NCBI RefSeq assembly: GCF_001571265.1
Contig: NZ_BCTL01000038.1
Span: 16,279 to 80,278 of the forward strand
Direction of reading: 5' to 3'
DNA: 64,000 bases
From: Cedecea neteri NBRC 105707 = ATCC 33855
GTDB lineage: Bacteria > Pseudomonadota > Gammaproteobacteria > Enterobacterales > Enterobacteriaceae
Under the pieces are notes generated by a model. The model was not told the DNA's origin. It searched no databases and worked only from the letters and a program-made list of their open reading frames with translations. Positions 11,031-19,793 of the stretch are shown piece by piece. Numbering within the stretch: the first letter of the stretch is position 1; every line of letters starts with the position of its first letter. The translations under genes and the position numbers were made by a program.

Positions 11031-11591
11031 ATGAGCAAATCACTAACTAAACCAACGATTTTACATGTAGAAACAGTGGCGCGTTCGCGACTGTTTAATG
11101 TCGAAACGGTGGATCTGGAATTTAGCAATGGCGTTCGCCGCGTCTACGAGCGAATGAAGCCGTCTTCCCGTGAGGCGGTGATGATCGTGCCTATTGTTGA
11201 TAACCACCTGATCTTAATCCGTGAATACGCTGTTGGCACAGAATCCTATGAACTAGGGTTCTCTAAAGGGTTGATCGACCCAGGCGAAACGGTGTTTGAG
11301 GCCGCTAACCGCGAGCTGAAAGAAGAAGTAGGTTTTGGTGCGAACCAACTGACGTTTCTGAAAAAGCTGACGATGGCACCGTCCTATTTCTCGAGCAAAA
11401 TGAACATTGTAATTGCAGAAGATCTGTATCCCGAATCCCTGGAAGGGGATGAGCCGGAAGAACTACCGCAGGTGAGGTGGCCGCTGGCGAAAATGATGGA
11501 TTTGCTCAATGAAGATGATTTCAGCGAGGCGCGTAACGTCAGCGCATTGTTCCTGGTTCGGGAATGGTTAAGACAGCAGGGCAGGCTGTAA
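11031..11591 (+). CDS. nudE: Nudix hydrolase NudE (ADP compounds hydrolase)
   Basis: 186 residues, family length. The Nudix box GX5EX7REXXEEXG is present as GLIDPGETVFEAANRELKEEVG, covering about residues 82-104; the three glutamates bind the metal. The E. coli enzyme hydrolyses ADP-ribose, NADH and diadenosine phosphates to housekeeping effect. It is a single gene between igaA (divergent) and mrcA (convergent), closed by its own terminator. Confidence 0.95.
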   Translation: MSKSLTKPTILHVETVARSRLFNVETVDLEFSNGVRRVYERMKPSSREAVMIVPIVDNHLILIREYAVGTESYELGFSKGLIDPGETVFEAANRELKEEVGFGANQLTFLKKLTMAPSYFSSKMNIVIAEDLYPESLEGDEPEELPQVRWPLAKMMDLLNEDDFSEARNVSALFLVREWLRQQGRL

Positions 11592-11612
11592 ATCTGACTG
11601 CATAAGAATGAA

Positions 11613-11639
11613 AAAGGGCCGCTAAGCGGCCCTTTGTTA
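11613..11639. terminator. Terminator between nudE and mrcA
   Basis: A 10-bp perfect stem, AAAGGGCCGC (11613-11622) with GCGGCCCTTT (11626-11635), loop TAA, followed by GTTATTTT on the plus strand and preceded by A's that serve the minus strand (mrcA). Confidence 0.85.
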
Positions 11640-11650
11640 TTTTGCCTGGG

Positions 11651-14203
11651 TTAGAACAGCTCGTGCTCTTCCCCGTTATCGATAAGCGTCGTGCCTACCT
11701 CATGCACGGCTTGCTGCGTAGGCTGCGTGCCTTCGATGAAATACTCTTCACGACTGTTGCCGCCGTTGGCTAACTGGCCGGTACTCCGGTCAATATTGAC
11801 GGTGACAATCCCTGGCGGTGGCGCCATCGGATCTTCTGGCACGCCTGACAGCGCAATTTTCATGAAATCATCCCAGGCTGGCTGGGCGCTCTTCGCGCCG
11901 CCTTCGTAGCCGGAGATCTGATCTTTAATTGCGCCTGACGCAGTGGTGCGGCCAAGGTCGCGGCGATGATCGTCGAACCCAATCCAGACTGACGTGACAA
12001 CGCCCGGGCCGTAGCCTGAGAACCAGGCATCTTTCGAACTGTTGGTTGTCCCGGTTTTGCCGCCGATATCCCGGCGCTTCAAATCACGGCCTGCTCGCCA
12101 GCCCGTTCCCTGCCAGCCCGGTTCACCATAAATGTTGCTGTTAAGCGCACTTTTGATCAGGAACGCCAATGGGGTGTTGATCACATGCGGCGCATACTCC
12201 TCGCCCTGTGCTTTTGCCACCAGAGCGCTGTTGGCCTGCTCTAACTGCGGCATTGGTACGTTGCTGTTCTGCGGCGTTTGCGAGACGGCAACGTCTTCTA
12301 CATCCTGGTTTTCCAGTACCGTTGATTTCGGCGTGTCGCCATAGATAACCGGAATATCACAGCTGGCGCAGGCAACTTTGGGCTTCGTCTCAAACACGGT
12401 ATTCCCTACGTCATCGACAATTTTGGTGATGTAGTAAGGATCTACCAGGAAGCCGCCGTTTGCCATGACGGAGTAACCGCGGGCAACCTGCATTGGCGTA
12501 AATGAGGCAGAGCCCAGCGCCAGTGATTCGGTATGAACAATGTTTGCTGCAGGGAAGCCAAAGCGCTGCAGATATTCTGCGGCATAATCGACGCCCATCG
12601 CTCGCATCGCACGTACCATCACCACGTTCTTGGATTCGCCCAGCCCCTGACGTAGACGGATTGGTCCGGCGTATTGTGCCGGAGAGTTCTTCGGCCGCCA
12701 GTCGGAGCCCGCCCCGGCATCCCAGCGTGAAATCGGCACATCATTCAGAATGCTTGCCAGCGTCAGGCCTTTGTCCATTGCCGCGGTATACAGGAAAGGT
12801 TTGATGTTTGAACCTACCTGACGCAGCGCCTGGGTCGCACGGTTGAACTTGCTTTGGTTAAAGTCAAAGCCGCCGACCAGCGCCAGCACGGCGCCATCGT
12901 GTGGATTGAGCGAAACCAGCGCGGAGTTAACGTCAGGCACCTGGCTAAGCCACCAGGCATCATCCACTTTGCGTACCCAAATTTGCTGGCCAGCCTGTAC
13001 CACGTCGGTGACTTTGCGTGGCGTAGCGCCTTGCGCGGTGTCGGATCGATACGGGCGTGCCCAACGCATGCCTTCCATCCCCAGCGAAACGGAACTGCCG
13101 TCAGCCAGCATTGCCGTTGCTTCGTCAGGCACGGCGCGGGTGACAACCGCCGGGAACAATGGCCCGTAGACCGGAAGGTTTTTCAGCGAGTCGGTGATTT
13201 TTTTCTTATCCCAGGCGCTTTCTCCCACTTTCCACAGCACATTAGACGGGCCGCGGTAACCGTGGCGCATATCGTAGGCCATGACGTTGTTGCGAACGGC
13301 ATCCTGGGCGCCTTGCTGAATTTTACGGCTCAGCGTGGTGTAAACCTTGTAGCCATCTTCGTAGGCTTTGTCGCCGTAACGGGCGACCATGTCCTGCCGC
13401 ACCAGCTCAGAGAGGTATGGCGCGGAGAAGGCAATCTCAGGCGTGTGATAGCTGGCGTCAATCGGCTGACTGCGGGCTTCATCGTACTGGCTTTGGCTGA
13501 TGTAACCTTCGCTCAGCATGCGCGACAGTACTACGTTGCGGCGCGCCGTTGAACGATCCATGGAATAAAGCGGGTTAAAGGTTGACGGTGCTTTAGGCAG
13601 CCCGGCAATTACCGCAATCTCGCTCAGGGTCAGCTGATCGACCGTTTTGCCAAAGTAAACCTGTGCGGCGGCACCCACACCATAGGCGCGGTAGCCGAGA
13701 TAGATTTTGTTCAGGTAAAGCTCAAGGATCTCGTCTTTGTTCAGCATCTGCTCGATGCGGACGGCAAGAAACGCTTCCTTAATTTTACGCATCAGGGTGC
13801 GTTCCGGACTCAGGAAGAAGTTACGTGCCAGCTGCTGCGTAATGGTACTTGCGCCCTGAGAGGCATGGCCCGAGAACAGCGCCACGCTTGCTGCACGGAA
13901 GATGCCCACCGGGTCAACGCCGTGGTGCTCGTAAAAGCGGCTGTCTTCTGTCGCGATAAACGCCTTTACCATCACCGGGGGGATCTGGTTCAGGGTCAGG
14001 GGAATACGACGTTTCTCGCCGTACTGAGCAATCAGCTCGCCGTCAGCGCTGTAAACCTGCATCGGAATCTGCAGTCGCACATCTCTTAATGTCGCCACGT
14101 CGGGCAGCTGGGGCTCAATGTATTTGTATAGACCGTAAATCGAGCCAGCTCCCAGCAGAACGCAACAGACTGCAAGGATTAATAAATACTTTACGAACTT
14201 CAC
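11651..14203 (-). CDS. mrcA: Penicillin-binding protein 1A, bifunctional peptidoglycan synthase
   Basis: 850 residues from the GTG at 14203 (equal to E. coli), or 858 from a TTG at 14227. An N-terminal membrane anchor (LLILAVCCVLLGAGSIYGLY) precedes the family 51 glycosyltransferase domain with EDSRFYEHHGVD and GASTITQQLARN. An OB-like insert is followed by the transpeptidase domain with SNIK (active-site Ser, SxxK), SKNV (SxN) and GGKTGTT (KTG). It polymerises and cross-links cell-wall peptidoglycan in the periplasm, activated by LpoA. It converges on nudE and diverges from hofM. All catalytic motifs are intact. Confidence 0.97.
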   Translation of the reverse strand: MKFVKYLLILAVCCVLLGAGSIYGLYKYIEPQLPDVATLRDVRLQIPMQVYSADGELIAQYGEKRRIPLTLNQIPPVMVKAFIATEDSRFYEHHGVDPVGIFRAASVALFSGHASQGASTITQQLARNFFLSPERTLMRKIKEAFLAVRIEQMLNKDEILELYLNKIYLGYRAYGVGAAAQVYFGKTVDQLTLSEIAVIAGLPKAPSTFNPLYSMDRSTARRNVVLSRMLSEGYISQSQYDEARSQPIDASYHTPEIAFSAPYLSELVRQDMVARYGDKAYEDGYKVYTTLSRKIQQGAQDAVRNNVMAYDMRHGYRGPSNVLWKVGESAWDKKKITDSLKNLPVYGPLFPAVVTRAVPDEATAMLADGSSVSLGMEGMRWARPYRSDTAQGATPRKVTDVVQAGQQIWVRKVDDAWWLSQVPDVNSALVSLNPHDGAVLALVGGFDFNQSKFNRATQALRQVGSNIKPFLYTAAMDKGLTLASILNDVPISRWDAGAGSDWRPKNSPAQYAGPIRLRQGLGESKNVVMVRAMRAMGVDYAAEYLQRFGFPAANIVHTESLALGSASFTPMQVARGYSVMANGGFLVDPYYITKIVDDVGNTVFETKPKVACASCDIPVIYGDTPKSTVLENQDVEDVAVSQTPQNSNVPMPQLEQANSALVAKAQGEEYAPHVINTPLAFLIKSALNSNIYGEPGWQGTGWRAGRDLKRRDIGGKTGTTNSSKDAWFSGYGPGVVTSVWIGFDDHRRDLGRTTASGAIKDQISGYEGGAKSAQPAWDDFMKIALSGVPEDPMAPPPGIVTVNIDRSTGQLANGGNSREEYFIEGTQPTQQAVHEVGTTLIDNGEEHELF

Positions 14204-14342
14204 CTTAAATTTCCCATCAGGTTTCAATTGGGCAGTTTCTAAACAACCGCGCGGTAGTATAAAGGCAAGCCAGGAGCTTTGATATACCCGTTACTGTTTC
14301 GGGGTCAGGGCTGTTCATCATCCGGATAAGGAGATCGAAACC

Positions 14343-15158
14343 ATGATGTTTCCTGGTTGGCGGATTGGCCTGGATATCCAGGCAGAAGGCGTACGTGCCG
14401 CAGCGATACAGTGGCACCGACAAGGGTGGCAGTTGCGGCATTGGTGGTATTTACCTTTCCCGAAACAAACACTTGCGGACGGCATGTTACCCGAACCTGA
14501 CACACTGCGCGAGGCGCTTGCGGCATGGCGCACAGAAATCCCCGTACGCCATCATCTACGGGTTGGCTTTCCGGCACAGCGAGCTTTGCAACGCCAGATC
14601 CCCAGACCTCCACGGCGGTTGCAGGAATCAGCCCAAGAAAAGTATATCGCGGGTGCAACGGCTCGCCAGCTGCAAATGCCCACGGAGCAACTCTGTTATG
14701 ACTATCTGGCGGAGGATTCGTCATTTTGCGTGACGGCGGCGAAACAGGTGGATATTGCTGCACTGCAGGCCTTTTTTGCGAGCATGAATCTCTTTCCCCG
14801 GACGATAACGCCGGGAGACAAAATTTTGAGCGCCTTGCCTCAGGATTGCTATCCAACAGATTGTCGTTTTCTGGTTCATGAAGAGCGAGGCTACTGGCTG
14901 TGGGCGTCAGTGAACGATCGCGAACGCTCCGGCTGGCTGGATAAACGACAGGCAGTGGATTTCCCTGCTCTTTGTCAGCAGCTGGAGGCCAACGCCTGCG
15001 ACATTGCCTTTAGCCACGCTGACGTTGAAGGCTCCTGCCCGGCCGGAGCAGAAAGACTGAATGCCTGGCAACTCATTGTCCGCCAACAGCCGCCTTTACC
15101 GCGTCACGGTGGGCTTTACACGCTCGCATTAGGGCTGGCCCTGGGATCAGAACGCTAA
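14343..15158 (+). CDS. hofM: PilM-like pilus/DNA-uptake protein HofM
   Basis: 271 residues (E. coli about 259). It starts MMFPGWRIGLDIQAEGVRAAAI, the actin-like ATPase fold opening seen in PilM, with GLDIQ standing where the first phosphate loop lies. ATAAGGAG provides a clear ribosome site. PilM proteins form a cytoplasmic ring at the base of type IV pilus machines and bind PilN. It is the first gene of hofMNOPQ; in E. coli these genes are needed to use DNA as a nutrient. Sequence is less conserved than its neighbours, so the family call rests on position plus the N-terminal motif. Confidence 0.85.
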   Translation: MMFPGWRIGLDIQAEGVRAAAIQWHRQGWQLRHWWYLPFPKQTLADGMLPEPDTLREALAAWRTEIPVRHHLRVGFPAQRALQRQIPRPPRRLQESAQEKYIAGATARQLQMPTEQLCYDYLAEDSSFCVTAAKQVDIAALQAFFASMNLFPRTITPGDKILSALPQDCYPTDCRFLVHEERGYWLWASVNDRERSGWLDKRQAVDFPALCQQLEANACDIAFSHADVEGSCPAGAERLNAWQLIVRQQPPLPRHGGLYTLALGLALGSER

Positions 15159-15706
15159 TGATGCCGCTGATAAATCTTCTGCCGTGGCGACAGCTGAGAC
15201 GCCGCCATCGGCTAAAACTCTGGGGTGGCACTCTGCTGTTTGGCGTGCTTTTGATTACAGGGGTGATGCTGCTTTGGGCCCAGTTTCTCGCTGTAAAAGT
15301 GCACTGGCAACAGGTTCAAGTCAGCCAGTGGGAGACGCAAGAATCTGCCTTGAAGTCACTGTTATTGCGTCAGCAAACAGAGTTGAAAGAGAGTCAGCAG
15401 CGGCAGGCGATATTACGGGCGGAGACGGTGCGAAAAGGCAACATTTCACGTTGGGAAAGTGTGCTGAATATGCTGGCCTTGCGGTTGCCCGAAAACAGTT
15501 GGTTACAGAGCGTTAGCTGGCAAAACGAAAGCGCAATCATCTCTGGCGTGGCGGGAGATGCACGAGAACTGGAGCGGTTTGAGGCAGTGCTGGCCGATTT
15601 ACCGGGCGCGTTCAAGGTCAAGCCTGGTGAGCTGCGTGATGAAAAACAAAAAGGCCTGGTTTTTACCTTCACCTTAAACCCGCAAGGTGGCGAACATGCT
15701 GAATAA
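15158..15706 (+). CDS. hofN: PilN-like protein HofN
   Basis: 182 residues. It has a short cytoplasmic start with the PilN signature INLLPWR (residues 4-10, which in PilN docks into PilM), one transmembrane helix (LWGGTLLFGVLLITGVMLLWAQFL), a coiled-coil stretch rich in Gln/Glu (about 50-100) and a small C-terminal periplasmic domain. Its ATG overlaps the hofM stop by one base (TAATG), and its end overlaps hofO. It is an inner-membrane assembly component of a pilus or DNA-uptake machine. Confidence 0.88.
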   Translation: MMPLINLLPWRQLRRRHRLKLWGGTLLFGVLLITGVMLLWAQFLAVKVHWQQVQVSQWETQESALKSLLLRQQTELKESQQRQAILRAETVRKGNISRWESVLNMLALRLPENSWLQSVSWQNESAIISGVAGDARELERFEAVLADLPGAFKVKPGELRDEKQKGLVFTFTLNPQGGEHAE

Positions 15707-16166
15707 CCTGGAGCGCCTTATTGATGGACATGTTGCATATCGAGTATTGGGCCTGTTGGGGGGCCTGTTTGCTGTCGCGCTAATCTGCTTGTGGCTGTGG
15801 GTTTGGCCCTTGCGGCAGCAGTTGCAGGCGAAAGAACAGCACAACCAGCAGCGCTGGCAGCATGTGCTTTCTTTGCAGCGGCAAATCGCAGCTTTGCCGA
15901 AACCAGAGCCGTTACCTGATGTCGTTCCTCTGGAGACGTTTTCTGCCATGGCCGCGGTAAAGCGAACCGGAGGGAGGTTAGTGAAGTGGCAGCCCGATCC
16001 GCGACATTCTGTGTTGGAAGTGCTGCTTCCCTGGCCCAGGGTGCCACCGTTTTTTAGGGAACTGTCCGGCTATGGGGGGCTGAAGCTGCCAGCCTTTATT
16101 TTGAGCGAAGCTGGGGAACAGGTGCGGGTTTTGGTCACACTGGAGTTTACCGATGAAAGTCGCTAG
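15696..16166 (+). CDS. hofO: PilO-like protein HofO
   Basis: 156 residues from the ATG at 15696, which has AAGGTGG five bases upstream; a GTG at 15687 in the same frame would add three residues. One N-terminal membrane helix (VLGLLGGLFAVALICLWLWVW) is followed by a coiled coil (QQLQAKEQHNQQRWQHVLSL) and a ferredoxin-like periplasmic domain, the PilO plan. It overlaps hofN by 11 bases and hofP by 14, so the operon is tightly coupled. Confidence 0.83.
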   Translation: MLNNLERLIDGHVAYRVLGLLGGLFAVALICLWLWVWPLRQQLQAKEQHNQQRWQHVLSLQRQIAALPKPEPLPDVVPLETFSAMAAVKRTGGRLVKWQPDPRHSVLEVLLPWPRVPPFFRELSGYGGLKLPAFILSEAGEQVRVLVTLEFTDESR

Positions 16167-16545
16167 CTGGATGTTACTGGCCGCGCTCAGTTCGTCGCTG
16201 CAAGCGTTGCCTCGTAATCCGTTTCTTTTGCCCGTATCACCCTGTGAGGCGTTACTTAAGCGTCTTGACCGCTGGCAATTACACGGCGTGTTTTCCCCGA
16301 CTGGCTCTGCAGAAAGCATTGCCTTAATGAAATTCTCCGGGAAACGCTGGCAAAGGGTAAAAGAAGGTTTTTTTCTGGAGCCGGATGTGCAGGTGACCAT
16401 GCTTCTTGAGCGGCAAATGCGGGGCACGCTCACCGGCGTCTGCGAAGGGCGCTATTACCACTGGGAAATACAGGGAGGAATCAATGATAAGACATATCGT
16501 GGCAAGCGGACTGATACTGATGCCCCTGACGGGATGGGCGAATGA
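16153..16545 (+). CDS. hofP: PilP-like protein HofP
   Basis: 130 residues with an N-terminal signal-like segment (MKVASWMLLAALSSSLQALPR) and a short beta-rich domain containing two cysteines (SPCEALL, GVCEGRYY). In type IV pilus systems PilP links the inner-membrane PilN/PilO pair to the secretin. Its last 62 bases overlap the start of hofQ in another frame; the tail encoded there (GINDKTYRGKRTD...) is polar and probably disordered. Confidence 0.78.
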   Translation: MKVASWMLLAALSSSLQALPRNPFLLPVSPCEALLKRLDRWQLHGVFSPTGSAESIALMKFSGKRWQRVKEGFFLEPDVQVTMLLERQMRGTLTGVCEGRYYHWEIQGGINDKTYRGKRTDTDAPDGMGE

Positions 16546-17731
16546 TCGCGTCACTCTGACGTTAGATGAAACACCGGTCGTGCAGGTTTTGCAGGCGCTG
16601 GCCGAGCAGCAAAACTTCAACGTGGTGATTGCGCCTGAGGTGGCGGGAAATCTCTCGCTACGTTTGGCTGATGTGTCCTGGGAGCAGGCTTTCCAGCAAG
16701 TACTCAGATTGGCAAACCTGACTTCATTAAAGACGGGCAATATTCTTCAAATTCAGCAGAAACAGGATCCGGCGCAACGACGCGCTCAGCAAGAGGCTGC
16801 TCGTAAGCAAAAAGCGCTTGAGCAGCCGCTAGTCCAGGCGGTTTATACGCTGCGCTATGCTGAAGCCGCCGACCTTGCCGCGGGAATAAAAGCTAATGAA
16901 GAAAAATTGCTTGGGCCCAGGGGCAGCATTACCGTGGATAAGCGCACAAACCGTCTGGTGCTGCATGACAGCCAGCAGGCGCAAAAGCGTGTTGCGGCCT
17001 GGATTAAAGATATGGATGTTTCGATGGGGCAGGTCGAGCTGTCCGCGCATATTGTCACCATTAACCAGGACAAGCTACGCGAGCTCGGCGTGAAGTGGAG
17101 TGCCCCGTCAGGTGATATGGAGTCCGGGCTATACCAGACCACAACAGTCTCAAGTGAGTTAGCGGTGAAAGCGCCAACCACGACCGTGGGGTTTAATATT
17201 GGCCGAATCAACGGCCGGATGCTTGAGCTGGAGCTCAGCGCGCTTGAACAGCAACAGCAGCTGGAAATCATAGCCAGCCCGCGCCTGCTGGTGGCACACC
17301 AACAGTCTGCCAGCATCAAACAGGGCACCGAAATTCCCTATCAGGTATCCAACGGGAAAAATGAAGCGACCTCGGTGGAATTTAAGGAGGCGGTACTGGG
17401 TATGGAGGTGACGCCGACATTGAGCCACCACGGGGTGATTCGCCTGAAGCTTCGCATCAGCCAAAATATGCCTGGGCGCAGTATCCAACATGCGGATGGG
17501 GAGGCGCTCGCCATTGATAAACAAGAGATCGAAACGCAAGTCGAGGTGAAGGATGGTGAGACGCTGGCGTTAGGCGGAATCTTTCAACAGCAGAACAACC
17601 ACACTCGGGATAGCGTTCCTTTGCTGGGAAATATTCCTTTTATCGGCCAATTGTTTCGCCACGACGGGAAAAAGCACCAACGTCGGGAATTAGTCGTGTT
17701 CATCACACCCAGACTGATTGCGTTGCCCTAG
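16484..17731 (+). CDS. hofQ: Secretin HofQ (PilQ/ComE-like outer-membrane channel)
   Basis: 415 residues from the ATG at 16484, which follows GGGAGG and opens a signal peptide (MIRHIVASGLILMPLTGWA); a longer frame from 16406 is not supported. An N0/N1-type domain pair (VTLTLDETPVVQVLQALAEQ, SLRLADVSWEQAFQQVL) precedes the secretin C-terminal domain with GQVELSAHIVTINQDKLRELGVKW, VEFKEAVLGMEVTPTL and the family ending RRELVVFITPRLI. It would form the outer-membrane pore for DNA entry or a pilus. It is the last gene of the hof operon. Confidence 0.93.
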   Translation: MIRHIVASGLILMPLTGWANDRVTLTLDETPVVQVLQALAEQQNFNVVIAPEVAGNLSLRLADVSWEQAFQQVLRLANLTSLKTGNILQIQQKQDPAQRRAQQEAARKQKALEQPLVQAVYTLRYAEAADLAAGIKANEEKLLGPRGSITVDKRTNRLVLHDSQQAQKRVAAWIKDMDVSMGQVELSAHIVTINQDKLRELGVKWSAPSGDMESGLYQTTTVSSELAVKAPTTTVGFNIGRINGRMLELELSALEQQQQLEIIASPRLLVAHQQSASIKQGTEIPYQVSNGKNEATSVEFKEAVLGMEVTPTLSHHGVIRLKLRISQNMPGRSIQHADGEALAIDKQEIETQVEVKDGETLALGGIFQQQNNHTRDSVPLLGNIPFIGQLFRHDGKKHQRRELVVFITPRLIALP

Positions 17732-17965
17732 CGGGTTTCTTCTTCAGCCTGAGGGTTTTTCTGCCAAACAGCGCCCAGGTGTTTGACGGCAGAGAGGAAT
17801 TAGCTTACAAGGTGTACCGTTTCGGGAGGCAGGGTATTTAGAGCCTGTGGCCGGTAAAGCTGGCGCACGCTTTTCGTCCCGAGCCAGGCGCCAGGTGATT
17901 TATTCGGTTGCCAAACCCCCTTGAGTGTTGAGATAATTTTTAGTCTGATTCTCGAACTCACGCTT
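17732..17965. other. hofQ-aroK spacer, upstream part
   Basis: No gene seen. The spacer (17732-18050 in all) holds a candidate promoter at 17908-17937 and a short leader reading frame at 17981-18037. There is no clear intrinsic terminator after hofQ. Confidence 0.5.
17908..17937 (+). promoter_or_regulatory. Candidate aroK promoter
   Basis: TTGCCA (17908-17913) and GATAAT (17932-17937) with an 18-base spacer, placed to start a transcript about 105 bases before aroK that would include the 18-codon leader frame. Assigned by consensus only. Confidence 0.4.
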
Positions 17966-17980
17966 ATGAGGTTTCAGTTC

Positions 17981-18037
17981 ATGTCCCGCCGCAGCAAGTT
18001 GTTACCGGGCGGGTTTATCATCAACGAATTGTCTTAG
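17981..18037 (+). CDS. Candidate 18-residue leader peptide upstream of aroK
   Basis: ATG at 17981 with a GAGG ribosome site nine bases upstream; the frame reads [18 protein letters not shown] and stops at 18037, 13 bases before aroK. An in-frame ATG at 17966 would add five residues but lacks a ribosome site. No aromatic-residue run is present (a single Phe), so classical attenuation by aromatic amino acids is not suggested; translational coupling to aroK is more likely. Confidence 0.4.
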   Translation: MSRRSKLLPGGFIINELS

Positions 18038-18050
18038 TAGTACCGAAAAA

Positions 18051-18572
18051 ATGGCAGAGAAACGCAATATCTTTCTGGTTGGGCCTATGGGTGCCGGCAA
18101 AAGCACTATTGGGCGTCAGTTAGCTCAGCAACTCAATATGGAATTTTTCGATTCTGATCAAGAGATTGAGAAACGTACCGGAGCTGATGTGGGCTGGGTA
18201 TTCGACGTTGAAGGCGAAGAAGGCTTCCGCGATCGCGAAGAAAAAATCATTAATGAACTCACTGAAAAACAGGGCATCGTGCTGGCTACCGGTGGCGGCT
18301 CTGTGAAGTCTCGTGAAACCCGCAATCGTCTTTCCGCCCGTGGCGTAGTGGTTTACCTTGAAACCACCATTGAGAAACAGCTTGCACGTACTCAGCGCGA
18401 TAAAAAACGTCCGCTGCTGCAGGTTGAGACTCCACCTCGTGAAGTGTTGGAAACGCTAGCAGGCGAACGCAATCCTCTGTATGAAGAGATTGCAGATGTC
18501 ACGATTCGCACCGATGATCAAAGCGCCAAAGTGGTCGCAAACCAGATCATTCATATGCTGGAAAGCAACTGA
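18051..18572 (+). CDS. aroK: Shikimate kinase I
   Basis: 173 residues, exact family length. P-loop [13 protein letters not shown] (about 11-23), the shikimate-binding DSD and GFRDRE, and GGGSV are all present, with the LID arginine near 120 (RDKKRPLL). It phosphorylates shikimate in the aromatic amino acid pathway. It is followed 58 bases later by aroB, and in E. coli the two belong to the long aroK-aroB-damX-dam-rpe-gph-trpS operon, matching the order here. Confidence 0.98.
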   Translation: MAEKRNIFLVGPMGAGKSTIGRQLAQQLNMEFFDSDQEIEKRTGADVGWVFDVEGEEGFRDREEKIINELTEKQGIVLATGGGSVKSRETRNRLSARGVVVYLETTIEKQLARTQRDKKRPLLQVETPPREVLETLAGERNPLYEEIADVTIRTDDQSAKVVANQIIHMLESN

Positions 18573-18630
18573 TTCTGGCTTAATCAAGAAACGCCTGCGG
18601 GCAAAGCAACAATAAGGTGGGCTCCGCGTA

Positions 18631-19719
18631 ATGGAGAGGCTGACAGTCACTCTCGGGGAACGTAGTTACCCTATTACCATTGCCGCCGGGTTATTCAATG
18701 ACCCGGCTTCCTTTTGGCCGCTGAAGGCTGGCGACCAGACTATGCTGGTTACCAATGAAACCCTTGCACCGCTCTATCTGGACAAGGTTCGTGGTCTTCT
18801 GGAACAGGCAGGCGTTAAAGTGGATACCGTCATTCTTCCGGATGGCGAACAGTTTAAAAGCCTCGCGGTGCTTGATACCGTCTTTACGGCGCTGTTGGAA
18901 AAGCCCCACGGTCGCGACACGACCTTAATTGCTTTAGGCGGTGGTGTTGTGGGCGATTTAACCGGTTTTGCCGCGGCGAGCTATCAGCGCGGGGTACGTT
19001 TTATCCAGGTCCCTACCACACTGCTTTCGCAGGTGGACTCCTCCGTTGGCGGCAAAACGGCCGTTAACCATCCCCTCGGCAAAAACATGATTGGCGCGTT
19101 CTACCAGCCCGCTTCGGTGGTGGTGGATCTCGATTGCCTGTCGACTTTGCCTGCGCGGGAGCTGGCTTCAGGCCTGGCGGAAGTCATTAAATACGGCATC
19201 ATTCTGGACGGCGAGTTCTTTGACTGGCTGGAAGAGAATATCGACGCATTGTTGAAGTTGGACGGTCAGGCAATGGCGTACTGCATTCGTCGTTGTTGTG
19301 AGCTGAAGGCCGAAGTTGTTGCCGCAGACGAGCGAGAAAGCGGCTTACGTGCTTTACTGAATCTGGGTCATACGTTTGGCCATGCTATTGAAGCCGAAAT
19401 GGGCTATGGCAACTGGCTACATGGCGAAGCCGTGGCGGCCGGGATGGTGATGGCGGCGCGAACCGCTCAGCGCCTGGGTCAATTCAGTGAGGCAGAAGTT
19501 CAGCGCGTGATCGCGCTGCTGGTACGAGCCGGGTTACCGGTTAACGGGCCGCAGGAAATGTCCCCTGACGCGTATATGCCCCACATGATGCGTGACAAAA
19601 AAGTATTAGCTGGCGAGCTGCGTTTGATTCTGCCGCTGGCGATAGGGAAGAGTGAAGTACGCGGTGGAGTACCGCACGATGTCGTTCTATCAGCCATTGC
19701 TGATTGCCAGCAGGCTTAA
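18631..19719 (+). CDS. aroB: 3-dehydroquinate synthase
   Basis: 362 residues. Shows the NAD-binding [14 protein letters not shown], the active-site [14 protein letters not shown], and the metal ligands in [16 protein letters not shown] and HGEAVAAGM. It converts DAHP to dehydroquinate using NAD and a divalent metal, the second step of the shikimate pathway. The ATG at 18631 follows AAGGTGG at some distance. It lies between aroK and damX. Confidence 0.98.
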   Translation: MERLTVTLGERSYPITIAAGLFNDPASFWPLKAGDQTMLVTNETLAPLYLDKVRGLLEQAGVKVDTVILPDGEQFKSLAVLDTVFTALLEKPHGRDTTLIALGGGVVGDLTGFAAASYQRGVRFIQVPTTLLSQVDSSVGGKTAVNHPLGKNMIGAFYQPASVVVDLDCLSTLPARELASGLAEVIKYGIILDGEFFDWLEENIDALLKLDGQAMAYCIRRCCELKAEVVAADERESGLRALLNLGHTFGHAIEAEMGYGNWLHGEAVAAGMVMAARTAQRLGQFSEAEVQRVIALLVRAGLPVNGPQEMSPDAYMPHMMRDKKVLAGELRLILPLAIGKSEVRGGVPHDVVLSAIADCQQA

Positions 19720-19793
19720 CAACTAGAATTTTAATAGTATTTAACTTCGGGCGTGATGCAGAGATGGGCATACGCCTTTGAGTGGGGTGTTAA

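Noticed and set aside
14204..14342. A CRP-S (TGCGA-N6-TCGCA) site before hofM, expected from the competence-gene regulon
   Set aside because: No such sequence is in the mrcA/hofM spacer; only a short ACCGCGCGGT palindrome is present, which does not fit.
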